DNA of 64,000 nucleotides from Siphonodentalium dalli (GCA_032622095.1 CP136063.1:206197934-206261933); one strand, 5' to 3'; positions 33,874 to 46,626 are shown, numbered from the stretch's first letter. Numbers and translations: made by a program. Notes: generated by a model not told the origin, from the letters alone.

Positions 33874-36800
33874 TAAATAAAACATAGATTTCACACTCTG
33901 CTAGTTTAGACCTTCCTGGTGTACAGTGACACAGCAACGTTTTTTTTTAATCAAGAAGAATAAGATGTTTCTACAATAGATGATCAATTACTAATAATGT
34001 CCACATAATGTATTCAGAGTGACATAATTGATGGATTTCATTTAATTGTTCCGAACACATGAGTTTTCATGAGGGATTCTACAACCCCCTGTCGGGGAAG
34101 GTTAATAATTAGCCCCCCCCCCCCCCCGTCGGGGACATCCGCAGTGGTTAGGCCGGTAGCTTCCGGACTCTTATAGCCCCTGTCGGGATCTTAGAATTCC
34201 TGGCGCCATCCCTGTGGTAATATTTTATCTATATAGTCATTTTTGATTGAAAAATATATATGTTCTTTCATAATTGTTTTCAGATATCATTTTATGGACA
34301 CTAATGCATACGTATAAGAAATTCCACAGGCATGAACACGGTATATTTCATTATGGCACTCTTCTTAGAGTTTTGCCGCCATTTTTAAATCAAGCTCATA
34401 ATCAATATTGTCAGGCTTTTTATTAATATTAGGCGATAATCTGAGAACATGTTTGTTAATACCTTTTAGTCACAGCAGCGTTATATATCACAAGGAAATT
34501 TGCATAATCAATAGGGTTTATTTGTTTTCTTATCAAGTCATCGTCTGACAACAATTCAGACACACATATATCAAGGTTTAATACTTGTACGACTAAATTT
34601 CAGTCCCAGCAAAGTTACAACTGAAAATAAAATTTTCAATCTCGCCATTTAGTTTTTCCCAAGATTAATGATCATTCTATCCAAAAAACATTTTCAAAAG
34701 TTCGACCCTAAAATGTTGCAGTTTTTTCTTGACTCACACAAGTCTATACATTGATAGATTATTGTGTGAACACACTCAATATTGCAACTGATCTTTTGTA
34801 ACATGGAGTGGTTTAGTTTTTAGTTCTTCTTGTTTATAATACGACCATAACTATTTGCCAATCAGAGAGAATGTTACGTTGGTGTATTCATTGACTTTTA
34901 CTTTGGGACTACAATGACATAGGCACCTGGGCGGGTGACTTTATGAAATAAACGGACTAGGTCGAGATAAAAATGAAAACAGCTGTTGAACGAACCTGCC
35001 TTCCCTTGTTCTGCTCAAGTTGGTTCTTATCATTCACAATGGTGGTTTTTTTAAGTGCTCTAAATATCCTATAACTGCATATTCCGAAAAACGCTTCTGT
35101 GATCTATAGTCAAATTGTTTTGTCCCTTGTGTCACATCAGGTATACACAATAAGCCATGTTGTCTACGTTTCCCCAGGTAATCAACTTACCCAACTTTTC
35201 CGGATATTGGTTTCGGTGCAACGTATAAAATTAGAGAGCCTTTGTTGTTAGTTTATTAATCACCCCTTCCATCCCCGAATACGATCAATATGAAAAGCGC
35301 GTGTCTCATTATTGTGGAGAAAATTCAAAGCAGTTAATATATCTACCACTTCATTAAATGTATCAAAATTCAGTTCCATATAGGGCTACCGTATATGATG
35401 ACGTTAAGAATGTGACGAGTGTCGCAATGTGCTATGTTTGATATGTAACTTAAACGGACATGGCTCGCTTGAGGCTCCATGACATGCCTCAGTAATTTGG
35501 AAAGATGAATAAGATAGGTCGAGCATACATATTGTGTCTAAGTAATTACTTGGATGTATGGATAATATAAAATATGTCGACAAAATACACGAAATACTTA
35601 ACAATGTGCTTAGTATACTCCGAAAAACCTTAGCCAAAGTATTTCCGGATGTTTTAATATTTTTCGCACATAAGTGAGACAAACACTCTTATTGCAATAT
35701 AGCCAATGTGATACGACCATAACTATAGACTAACCAGATATACGCGATGCATCGATCCATTCTGAAGAATTCTATTAATTATTAAGTCTTTGTGGCATGT
35801 AAAGTCGGTATAAACCAGCGATCTCATTTACGTCCATGTATAAACGTATTTAACACATTTATCGGGTATGTGATTCCCGGCCGCGCGGACCTTTACAATT
35901 ACATGCTTCAATTAAAACGTTAGTTGAATCTTTACAAATACAAAAACAACTGCAAGTATTAGAGCTTTTACAGGTACTTTCTAGACTTATGATATGTATG
36001 TTAAGTATAAAATCATCGGATATACGGGATATAAGTTAGCGGTACCATTTTATAGTCAGAATGCTGTTAGTCGCCTACTCGTCAGATGATCAAGTTACAC
36101 TGGTGTAAATTTCCATAGGCCTCAGTGCAAACGTTTTAGCGTATACTGTTTACAATATAAATCCTAGGTCCAAAAGTTTCTTTAATTCTGACATTTGCGG
36201 AAACTTTTTATGCAAAAAAATCATGTCCGTCTAGCAGAGAATTCGCCTTTATATCTTGTGTTTTCGTAACTAGTGTCAGAACCACACGAAAGAAATAATG
36301 TCATGTTTTAGACCACACCACAAATTTCAAACTTCACTACAAAGGGTTAATTTCTGTGTCAATGGCTATTTTATCTAGGGAAATCATAGGGAAGAGGTGT
36401 GATGATTTTTTTATGCAAAAAAACACACAATGCTATTGACCAATCAGGGGCCAGTGTCTATTTGATTCTCTCCTTTTGATCCGCTAGATAACCATCCAGG
36501 CCCCACGCACATCAATGCCACAAGAATGGGTAGAGTAGCCTCGCTTGGACAGTCTGACTCACAAGACAATATTGTGTCCTAAAGCATTGCTGAAGAGATC
36601 AAAGTCAAAGTGAATCATAAACTGTCCAGATTAAACCTAGTAAAGTATCGTCACAAGGGCTGAGTTCATCAAATGTAATCCATTACACTTAATTACCATT
36701 ACTTTCAGTTGTTTTAGAGTGTCTATTTTGGGTTTCCCAAATACAGAAAACATATATTTCTCCGACCCTAATTTTCTTTTATTCAACTTCGTAAATAAAA

Positions 36801-37186
36801 TAACAAATAAAATTTCAACAAAAATGAAAGTCTTACGGTATAGATAATCCCCCTTGGGGTAAGCAATATAAAAATATATTCATTAAAACAAATTTTTAAA
36901 TAAGAAAATTAGCTCTTTGTATCACTGAACCTGAATTTTATCTTCTATCCGTTGAGGGGTTAAGGGATTATTGCTTTAATGCTGCACATGTAACAATACC
37001 AATCGCAATTTGTCATGTCATAAATTAGCAGCCCCACATGATGTGTGAAGAAACAAATGCCCAGACATGGACTCCTTTATTTATGAAGGTAAAACATCCA
37101 TATACAACTTAAACTGGAAGCCACGTGATGCATAAATCCTTTTATCAGGGGGTTGTTATATTCTTTGAACAAGATTATATAAATAC
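33874..37186. other. Long non-coding stretch, no gene recognised
   Basis: About 3.3 kb of AT-rich sequence. It has a C run near 34114-34128 between repeated GTCGGGGA words (34092-34180). A 92-codon minus-strand frame at 35404-35682 has no motif. No RNA gene or transposon end was recognised. Confidence 0.5.
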
Positions 37187-37813
37187 TAGCTGGTGGACCC
37201 GACTTCGTCCGGACTGTTTCCCCTCTGCTTTTCGGCAAATTGCGCGATTTGACTTTGAATTGTCCACGTTGAAGGTCAAGGTCAGGTGGGGTCACGATTT
37301 GACCCGTCCAAAACACTGCCCTGACAAAAGTACACGACAAAAATACACGACAAAAGTACCCGTCGAAATCCATCCGGTTTTACCAGATTTGACCTCGAAT
37401 TGATCATTTTGAAGGTCAAGGTCAGGTCGGGGTCACGACTCGACCCGTCCAAAACACTCAGTGGACAAAAGTAACCCCACGTATCAAATTTCGTCGAAAT
37501 CCCATCAAAATTCGCGATTTGACCTTGAATCAACCCAATTTCAAGGTCACGTCGCACGGGAAAACGAATAGGCTTACGACACTCCCCATACGAAAGTATC
37601 CCCAGACACTAATTTTCATCGAAATCCCGTGATATTCGGGCGTTTGACCTTGAAATGACCCGATTTGAAGGTCAATGTCACGTCGCACGGGCAAATTAAC
37701 AGGCCCATGCCACTCCACGGCCGAAAGTAACCCACATACCAAGTTTCATCGAAATCGGTTCGGTCGTTTTCGAGTCCATCGCGAACACACATGACAGACA
37801 CACAGACAGACAC
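37187..37813. mobile_element. Short element of the ACCCGACTTCGTCCGG family, TTGACCTTGA-rich form
   Basis: It begins after an AT-rich TACTAG with GGACCCGACTTCGTCCGG. It contains four rounds of TTTGACCTTGAA ... AAGGTCAAGGTCA ... CACGTCGCACGGGC sequence. It ends in TCGCGAACACACATGACAGACACACAGACAG, running directly into the 122-bp array. A more complete relative is 57231-57840. It is non-coding in all frames over its length and its class is unknown. Confidence 0.7.
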
Positions 37814-40800
37814 GTTGTCCGGGCTATTCAAAAATAAAATTTGAAGTCGATAGCTCCACCCGTTTCCGAGATCTGGTCTGCGCATGCGCGAAGCTGGCGT
37901 CGCACGGGCTCGACGACCCGATAAAATTCGTATCCGGGGCAAGATACATTCACATACCAAATTTCAAGTCGATAGCTCCACCCGTTTCCGAGATCTGGTC
38001 TGCGCATGCGCGAAGCTGGCGTCGCACGGGCTCGACGACCCGATAAAATTCGTATCCGGGGCAAGATACATTCACATTCCAAATTTCAAGTCGATAGCTC
38101 CACCCGTTTCCGAGATCTCGTCTGCGCATGCGCGAATAGCTCCACCCTTTTCCGAGATGTGGAACTCCAATGGTAATCAAGAAATCAGAAAAGATCGGCG
38201 TCGCACGGACTCGGCGACCCGATAAAATTCGTATCCTGGGCAAGATACATTCACATACCAAATTTCAAGTCGATAGCTCCACCCGTTTCCGAGATCTCGT
38301 CTGCGCATGCGCGAAGCGGGCGCCGCACGGGCTCGCCAATACGACAACGTCCACCGCCTGGTCAAACTACACACACGTACCAAGTTTGGCCCCGATCGGT
38401 CGAGAATCGTAGATTTGTATAAATGACAAACATACAGACAAACATACAGACAGACAAACAGACAGAGGTCTTCAAAATATATTATAGACTAGCATGTTAG
38501 CCCGCCACTGGCGGCATTGGTCCCATGGCTTTGGTCGATCCATTAATTTTAGTTTTTCAAGGTAACTCCGTACAGGACCGGGCTACTCAAAAACCACCCT
38601 TTTCCGAGATGTGGAACTCCAATGGTAATCAAGAAATCAGAAAAGATCGGCGTCGCACGGACTCGGCGACCCGATAAAATTCGTATCCTGGGCAAGATAC
38701 ATTCACATACCAAATTTCAAGTCGATAGCTCTACCCGTTTCCGAGATCTGGTCTGCGCATGCGCGAAGCTGGCGTCGCACGGACTCGGCGACCTGATAAA
38801 GTTCCTATCCGGGGCAAGATACATTCACATACCAAATTTCAAGTCGATAGCTCCACCCGTTTCCGAGATCTGGTCTGCGCATGCGTGAAGCTTGCGTCGC
38901 ACGGGCTCGGCGACCCGATAAAATTCGTATCCGGGGCAAGATACATTCACATAGCAAATTTCAAGTCGATAGTTCCACCCGTTTCCGAGATCTCGTCTAC
39001 GCATGCGCTGCACGGGCGCCGCACGGGCTCGCCAATACGACGTTGACGACCGCCTGGTCAAACTACACACACGCACCAAGTTTCGTCCCGATCGGTCGAG
39101 AATCGTAGATTTGTATAAATGACATACAGACATACAGACATACAGACAGACAGATGTCTTCAAAATATATAGGAGACTAGCCGATGAGCCCGACGTTGTC
39201 CGGGCTATTCAAAAACCAAATTTCAAGTCGATAGCTCCACCCGTTTCCGAGATCTGGTCTGCGCATGCGCGAAGCTGGCGTGGCACGGGCTCGGCGACCC
39301 GATAAAATTCGTATCCGGGGCAAGATACATTCACATACCAAATTTCAAGTCGATAGCCCCACCCGTTTCCGAGATCTCGTCTGTGAATGCGCGAAGCTGT
39401 CGTCGCACGGGCTCGGCGACCCGATAAAATTCGTATCCGGGGCAAGATACATTCACATACCAAATTTCAAGTCGATAGCCCCACCCGTTTCCGAGATCTC
39501 GTCTGTGAATGCGCGAAGCTGTCGTCGCACGGGCTCGGCGACCCGATAAAATTCGTATTCGGGGCAAGATACATTCACATACCAAATTTCAAGTCGATAA
39601 CTCCACCCGTTTCCGAGATCTCGTCTGCGCATGCGCGAAGCGGGCGCCGCACGGGCTCGCCAATACGACAACGTCCACCGCCTGGTCAAACTACACACAC
39701 GTACCAAGTTTGGTCCCGATCGGTCGAGAATCGTAGATTTGTATAAATGACAAACATACAGACAAACATAAAGACAGACAAACAGACAGAGGTCTTCAAA
39801 ATATATTATAGACTAGCAGGTTAGCCCGCCACTGGCGGCATTGGTCCCATGGCTTTGGTCGATCCATTAATTTTAGTTTTTCAAGGTAACCCCGTACAGG
39901 ACCGGGCTACTCAAAAACCAAATTTCAAGTCGATAGCTCTACCCGTTTCCGAGATCTGGTCTGCGCATGCGCGAAGCTGGCGTCGCACGGGCTCGGCGAC
40001 CTGATAAAGTTCGTATCCGGGGCAAGATACATTCACATACCAAATTTCAAGTCGATAGCTCCACCCGTTTCCGAGATCTGGTCTGCGCATGCGTGAAGCT
40101 TGCGTCGCACGGGCTCGGCGACCCGATAAAATTCGTATCCGGGGCAAGATACATTCACATAGCAAATTTCCAGTCGATAGTTCCACCCGTTTCCGAGATC
40201 TCGTCTACGCATGCGCTGCACGGGCGCCGCACGGGCTCGCCAATACGACGTTGACGACCGCCTGGTCAAACTACACACACGCACCAAGTTTCGTCCCGAT
40301 CGGTCGAGAATCGTAGATTTGTATAAATGACATACAGACATACAGACATACAGACAGACAGATGTCTTCAAAATATATAATAGACTAGCCGATGAGCCCG
40401 ACGTTGTCCGGGCTATTCAAAAACCAAATTTCAAGTCGATAGCTCCACCCGTTTCCGAGATCTGGTCTGCGCATGCGCGAAGCTGGCGTCGCACGGGCTC
40501 GACGACCCGATAAAATTCGTATCCGGGGCAAGATACATTCACATACCAAATTTCAAGTCGATAGCCCCACCCGTTTCCGAGATCTCGTCTGTGAATGAGC
40601 GAAGCAGTCGTCGCACGGGCTCGGCGACCCGATAAAATTCGTATTCGGGGCAAGATACATTCACATACCAAATTTCAAGTCGATAGCTCCACCCGTTTCC
40701 GAGATCTCGTGTGCGCATGCGCTGCACGGGCGTCGCACGGGCTCGCCAATACGACAACGACCACCGCCTGGTCAAACTACACACACGTACCAAGTTTCGT

Positions 40801-41397
40801 TCCGATCGGTCGAGAATCGTAGATTTGTATTAATGACAAACAAACATACAGACAGAGGTCTTCAAAATATATATGAGACTAGCCGATGAGCCCGACGTTG
40901 TCCGGGCTATTCAAAAACCAAATTTCAAGTCGATAGCTTCACCCGTTTCCGAGATCTGGTCTGCGCATGCGCGAAGCTGGCGTCGCACGGGCTCGGCGAC
41001 CCGATAAAATTCGTATCCGGGGCAAGATACATTCACATAACAAATTTCAAGTCGATAGCTCCACCCGTTTCCGAGATCTCGTCTGCGCATGCGCGAAGCT
41101 GGCGTCGCACGGGCTCGGCGACCCGATAAAATTCGTATCCGGGGCAAGATACATTCACATACCAAATTTCAAGTCGATAGCTCCACCCGTTTCCGAGATC
41201 TCGTCTGCGCATGCGCGAAGCGGGCGCCGCACGGGCTCGCCAATACGACAACGTCCACCGCCTGGTCAAACTACACACACGTACCAAGTTTGGTCCCGAT
41301 CGGTCGAGAATCGTAGATTTGTATTAATGACAAACATACAAACATACAGACAGACAGACAGACAGACAGACAGAGGTCTTCAAAATATATATGAGAT
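37814..41397. repeat. Array of composite short elements with a 122-bp monomer
   Basis: About 20 copies of a 122-bp monomer (CAAATTTCAAGTCGATAGC, CACCCGTTTCCGAGATCT, GCGCATGCGCGAAG, GGGCAAGATACATTCACAT). They are grouped into at least six elements. Each element opens with GACGTTGTCCGGGCTATTC or GCCCGCCACTGGCGGCATTG and closes with a CGATCGGTCGAGAATCGTAG block, a (CAGA)n tract and TCTTCAAAATATATWWKAGA. Closures are near 38490, 39178, 39815, 40387, 40885 and 41397. Because 122 is not a multiple of three, the overlapping open frames are not genes. Similar pieces are at 47251-47455. Confidence 0.85.
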
Positions 41398-41708
41398 TAC
41401 CATGTTATCGTGCAACGAAATGCACGGTATTGACCTCTGCAAGCCTCATTCAACAAAAATTTATCTGATACGTTTATGTTCGTAAGCTTCCATTGTAAAA
41501 GAACACTTAATTATTGACATAGTACAATCCGGACAGTCATTACATTACATAAGGTAATACAAAAAGTAATGGACATGTAATATAATTACAGGATATTTTG
41601 TGAAGTAATATATTACTTCGAATTGCATGTAATGCAAAAGAGGGCCCATTACAAATTACTGTGGATTACTTGACAATAAGTAATGCATTGGAATGCATTA
41701 CCATTGCA
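41398..41708. other. Non-coding stretch rich in ATTAC/GTAAT
   Basis: From about 41537 the words GTAAT and ATTAC recur every 10-20 bp. The CATTAC target of the following element belongs to this sequence, which resumes after the element at 42362. Confidence 0.6.
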
Positions 41709-42367
41709 CATTACTATGGTGCCCTGTTTCTGCCACATACGTTTTTCGCTTTCTTCATTTTGTTTTGACGCTTGATTCGGTTCCTTCGCGGCGAAGCAAG
41801 GGAAATAATCTCAATTATTTCGGTTCCTGCGCCACGAAGGAACCAAAAGAAGCGACAATATCAAACGAAGCAAGCGAAAAAATCAAACGACGAAAGCGAA
41901 AAAAAAAAACATCGTTGTTATTTCACTTGCGTTGTTTGTTTTTTTTTTTTCGCTTTCGGCGTTCCTTCGCATGCTTCGCGAAGTATCCGAAGGAAGCGAA
42001 AGAACCGCCCAAACCCAACAACAACAACCAAGAACCAATAAAAACTTTTTTTTGGTTGTTGTTGAGTTTCGGCGGTTCCTTCGCTTGCCTCGGATACTTC
42101 GCGAAGGAACTGCTGACAGCGAAAAACAACAAAATGTCGCACGAAGGAACCGAAGAAAGCGAAAAAAAACAAACGAAGCAAGCGAAATAACAATGATGTT
42201 TTTTGCTTTCGTCTTTTGATTTTGTCGCTTGCTTCGTTTGATTTTTTATTTTTCGCTTCCTTCGGTTCCTTCGCGGCGAAGGAACCGAAGCAAGCGAAAA
42301 CAAACCAAACGAAGCAAGCGAAGGAAGCAAAAAAAGTATGGGACAGAAACAGGACACCATACATTAC
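41709..42367. mobile_element. 647-bp MITE with GAAGGAACC/AAGCGAAA palindromes
   Basis: The element is 41715-42361, flanked by CATTAC at 41709-41714 and 42362-42367. The ends are TATGGTGCCCTGTTTCTG and TATGGTGTCCTGTTTCTG in inverse orientation. The interior is a dense mix of CAAACGAAGCAAGCGAAA and its complement with GGTTCCTTCGCGGCGAAGG palindromes. The open frames on both strands are composition artefacts. The superfamily is unknown; a 6-bp duplication is uncommon. Confidence 0.8.
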
Positions 42368-43047
42368 CATTACCCCATCGCTGCACAAAAGACATTTTAA
42401 ACTGTCTGCAGAATTATGGGTTTCTTTTGAACATCTGTTTTATTTATTGACAATTTATAATTGGACGCGAATGAGATCGCACTTAAACTAACAAACAGCA
42501 CTCATGTCTGTGGACTCGTTTATGTCTCTGTAAAATATGATGCGTAATGAAGTTGACAAATTCCGACAGCCAAAGAGCTCGTACTCATACTGTTTAATCA
42601 ATTATATATTTCTTAACTCTGCTTAGCAAAGCGCGGACTGAGTTGTCCCCACACTTTCTGAGTGCACTTCACGTAGAATTCCTTGGTGGGGTATTCGATT
42701 AATGCTTGTATGGAAAAGCACTTGAACGACGAGAGACCAAACTCTAGACTTGATCGTCACTCCCCCTTCAAATTCATTCACATGACATCATCAAATTCTC
42801 ATCCATATGTTATGTTTTATACTGAAGACGGGTTTACAATGAGTTCAAATCCAGTTTTGTTTAGTATCCAGTTTTCCAGTATTGCTTGTGCTCACTTCTA
42901 GAACTGGACTGTTCCGGATTTAGTTTGTGGCAGAACACTCACATTAATGATATTACGCATATTTCATTACCATTTAACCAATATAAAACCACCCAATGAC
43001 GCACAAGTTCGAGCCACTTAAGATGTCTTCGCCTCACGTAATGCACA
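42368..43047. other. Non-coding stretch, nothing recognised
   Basis: A 72-codon frame at 42683-42901 has no motif. No repeat terminus was recognised before the family B MITE. Confidence 0.5.
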
Positions 43048-43135
43048 TTAACCCTTTCATGACGGGAGCTGCACTGTTGCAGCATTAACTATCATGTGTC
43101 AGTGCATTGTCTTATATATGCGAATCCCCTTATAA
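43048..43135 (+). mobile_element. Family B MITE, left end
   Basis: TTAA at 43048-43051, then CCCTTTCATGACGGGAGCTG and the first part of the hairpin (GCATTGTCTTATATATGCG). Truncated just left of a family A MITE. Confidence 0.7.
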
Positions 43136-43169
43136 AGCCTCGTAAAAATAAAATAAAATGCACTGTCTT

Positions 43170-43578
43170 AAAACCCTTTACCCAACAAACCGGCCAAAAC
43201 CGGCCAAATAAAGCTTCAACAGCCTAAAATATCTTCGGTCTGTCTCAATAGAACCATACACATATGGATATCATTGGAACCGGCTCCTTGACCACATTGT
43301 GATAGTCACAGTTATGCCCTGTGCCAATGCATTCTCTTATATATGCGAGTCGACCATAGGTCGCCTCGCATATATAAGAGAATGCAATTGGCCTAAAAAA
43401 AAACTTTTTTTAACACTTTTTACCATTTTTTCTTACATTTTTTAACAATTGACAACTTTTATAATTTTTTATGTGTTAAGCCAATGCATTCTCTTATATA
43501 TGCGAGGCGACCTATGGTCGACTCGCATATATAAGAGAATGCATTGGCACAGGGCCCTTCTGTTGGGTAAAGGGTTAC
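43170..43578 (+). mobile_element. TTAA-type MITE family A with eroded target sites
   Basis: A 401-bp element at 43174-43574 with two hairpins (about 43322-43391, one inserted A; and 43482-43549). The flanks read TTAAAA and TTAC, so the TTAA duplication is no longer intact. Confidence 0.8.
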
Positions 43579-44231
43579 AAGGTCATGGTAAATATTGTTG
43601 GGCCAAGGAATCTTTAAGAACAAAGCAATAGTTTTATAGTAAAATTCTACCATAAATAAACTGGTTATATACGACGGTACGAACTGTAGCCTTAGTGAGT
43701 TTATAATGTCAACATTTAGATAAACGTCTATTTCGTATTTTGTATCTCTTTTGCAGTGACGGTTGTGCTGGTCTGGGTTTCAGAAACGTACCATAAAACA
43801 GTCCTGGTTTATACCATTTTGGTATAATTTTTCACCACAAACTGAAGCTTGTTGCTTCAAGCATTAGACTCGCAAACAGCGTCACCATTAAACACCGTCC
43901 TTTTACTGGTGATAAGTTAATCATTAAAACGTCAACGGAGAAGCATGATCACTCTATAAAGTGGATTTTTTTGGAACTACGAACCGGACTTATTGAGGTT
44001 AAAGCAACAGCAAATACGTGATTTTACAGCTGAAATATCGGACGTAACAACAGTGACACCGGCCCGTCTATCTATGCGCACACAATCCGCTGGCTGAAAT
44101 ATTACTCTGCATTCCTGGTCTAGAAGTAGCCTGATGACCATATATATAGACACATAATAACTAAGTTCCCCTCACATCTCGGGCTTTTCTCCAAATATAC
44201 TGAGTACATTTAATATTAACTATGGCACTGA
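43579..44231. other. Non-coding stretch, nothing recognised
   Basis: No gene or repeat terminus was recognised. The right part leads into a LINE endonuclease remnant. Confidence 0.45.
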
Positions 44232-44496
44232 TACGCTCTATCTGAAACATGGTCGACTCTGAACGATGACCACACCATGTGCGGCCGGGTCGAATAATGT
44301 CTACCGCCCCATTGCGATGGGTAAGAACCCGTAATATGGCATCCTATTTACCGTTGTTTGAATTCCGTGGGCGGTGGTGTAGCAGTCCTGGTGGTACTTG
44401 TACGGCCATATCGACCTGTTTCTGACTATTCATTTATGCCATTTCAGTCGGTCTTATGTTCGTTTGTGCATCGCTTACCGATGTTCTTTATTGACA
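44232..44496 (+). pseudogene. LINE apurinic-type endonuclease fragment
   Basis: The short piece LSETWSTLNDD is followed, after frame changes, by VGGGVAVLV and FMPFQSV. This is the order of the endonuclease domain of CR1/RTE-like non-LTR retrotransposons (LSETWL ... GGGVA). The domain is cut off at 44497 by a hAT-type terminus. No catalytic histidine region is visible. Confidence 0.6.
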
Positions 44497-44920
44497 GGGT
44501 CCGCGCTGGTCCCAAATTTACTTTTGCCAAATTTTTGGCGAATGAAAATAATTTTTGCAAAATTCTTTCATAAGTTGTCAAATGCTATCAGTTTGTGCAA
44601 AAGTAAGTCTTATATTTCGACAATCGCTGCTTGAACGACATTTGATTTCTATATGAAACTGTTAATACTTAATCATTCTCGCATTCCCCATGTGGTATAT
44701 TATAAAACAATAAACCAATCACGGAACAATACAATTGTAGAAGGGTAAACGTTGTTTCATCAGAAGAGGACATTGAAACAAAGGGTATTAGCTTTGTAAA
44801 CAGAACCGTCATACGCATACTAATAGTAATCCCTCCAACAGTAAATACTAACACTATCAAATTACCTGTATCTTGATAGAGGTGTTAAATTTTCCTAACC
44901 TTATAACATAGCACCCACAC
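44497..44920. mobile_element. Non-autonomous hAT element, right-truncated
   Basis: The left end CAGGGTCCGCGCTGG and the interior (TTACTTTTGCCAAAT, GTAATCCCTCCA, AGGTGTTAA) match the complete element at 45960-46551. The right terminus is missing. Confidence 0.7.
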
Positions 44921-45628
44921 ACCTGTTGTATTCATTACTCTAGTAATTGTGTCAATAAAACATTCTAAAACCTTGCTAACATTATACCCACCCCCTGTGA
45001 ACCGGTCCCGTACAGCGAGGTAGCAATGATTAAGCTCCTGGTCGCAAGGAACAGTTTGTGTAGCAAAATGAATGCAAATGCCACACATAGATGTTAGAAG
45101 CACTCGGCGAGGACAAACTATCGAGATCTTAGCACATGTTAGCGGCCGAGTGAACTACATAAGAACCTATGCATGATATACCTCTTTTGTGTTAACAACC
45201 ATTTAGATATAACGTTGACAATCCACAATTTATGCATTCATATCCCATTGTTAACAAGAAAATACTGCTTATCTTTGACAAGAAATAATATATTAAAATA
45301 TGCGTCGAATGGTTCATTAGTAATCGGTCGCATATACTTGTATTCTGAAAGCCGAGTAATACTTTATTATTTGACTGCTCTTTTTTAAAATTAAAGAAAC
45401 TGTTGAATGATCCTGCTCGCAGTGTTTATGGATGCTGATTTCAGTGGTTGCATTCTATACAATGGTAACGACTGCATGTGGTCTTGCGTCTAGTGGAAAT
45501 TCTTGTGTTATGACTATAGTATTGGTTTAAACATATTTAATGCAACAACAGTTACAATGGATTGGGACACAAGTTATAACAACTTAATGCAGCTCATTTC
45601 CCAACAATATTTAAACAACTGTTTACTT

Positions 45629-45718
45629 GAGTAAAGCCCATTAAATTGACAGCAGACCATCGTCAGACAGTTCTCTTACCACATCAGAGATTATCATTGA
45701 ACTTTTGGAAGCGCGGGA
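45629..45718. repeat. Direct repeat, copy 1 (copy 2 at 46627-46713)
   Basis: TTACTTGAGTAAAGCCCATT and GGAAGCGCGGG bracket about 85 bp that recur at 46627-46713. The two copies flank the hAT MITE at 45960-46551, so a larger duplicated unit may be present. Confidence 0.65.
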
Positions 45719-45951
45719 TTTTGGTGGGAGTTGGTGCTAAATTCTCTTGGGTGACATCTTAGAACTATCGTTCGTTCCAAAGGCAGGTATTCTTGAGATG
45801 CCGATCTATATAAATAAAATAAATGATAAACAGATCTGCAACAAGTACTTTGACAAGAATAAGCTAGAAAATGGGGAAAAAAATCGAAACTATCAGATTA
45901 TTTAATTTGTCTCATTATGTCGCCTATTTGTGTGTTTCATACTTTTTGTTG

Positions 45952-46559
45952 TGAACAATCAGGGTCCGCGCTGGACCGAAATTTACTTTTGCCAAATGAA
46001 AATATTTTTTGCTAAATTATTTTAGAATTTGCCAAATGTTATCCCCGATAGTATCCTTTTCTGCAACAATGATTGGATGTTATGTTTCGACACTCGCGGT
46101 TTGAAGGACGTTTGATATCTATAGGAAAGAAGTTCGTTAATAATTATACTCGCATCTCTATTGTGGTTTATCATACAACGATAAACAAATCACCGATCAA
46201 TAAAATGGTGGAAGGGTTGATTCATCAGAAGGGAATATCACAAGAGGATTAGCCATATAAACACCACCATCACGCTAAATACGGGTAATCCCTCCACCCA
46301 TCGATACTCATGCTATCAAACTAACTGCATCTTAATGGAGGTGTTAACTTTTCCGAAACCATATAAAACACCACTAATATCATTCTATTGTAGTCTCCTA
46401 AAATGAATGGTATTGATTGACCGATATTTTTCAACTTTATTGAGGAATTAGTAAGTGACTTGCCAAAACTTTTGCCAAATGAAAATAGTTTTTGCCAAAT
46501 GTGAATTATTTTTGTCATTGGCACATTTGGCAAGTGGCAGCGCGAACGCTGGAAACAAT
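45952..46559. mobile_element. Complete 592-bp non-autonomous hAT element
   Basis: The element is 45960-46551. The ends are CAGGGTCCGCGCTGG and the reverse complement CAGCGTTCGCGCTGCC. The flanking 8-mers TGAACAAT and GAAACAAT match at six of eight positions. The subterminal GCCAAATG words are shared with the large hAT at 23368-32952, whose terminus (CAGGGTTCGCGCTG) differs by one or two bases. It is probably mobilised by that family. Confidence 0.75.
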
Positions 46560-46626
46560 GCGAAATGTTTTAATATGCTAAAAAATAAACCTCACGCGAC
46601 GTGATAAGTAAAAGTGATCTCCATTA

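Noticed and set aside
37814-41397. CRISPR-like regular repeats
   Set aside because: Units are contiguous with no variable spacers, and the DNA is eukaryotic.
37828-41485. More than twenty overlapping 75-170-codon frames on both strands
   Set aside because: They follow a 122-bp repeat. The period is not a multiple of three and the same DNA is open in several frames, so this is repeat composition and not a gene family.
41693-42388. Lys/Glu-rich and Phe-rich long frames on both strands
   Set aside because: They lie within a MITE made of GAAGCGAAA-type words. Composition explains all of them.
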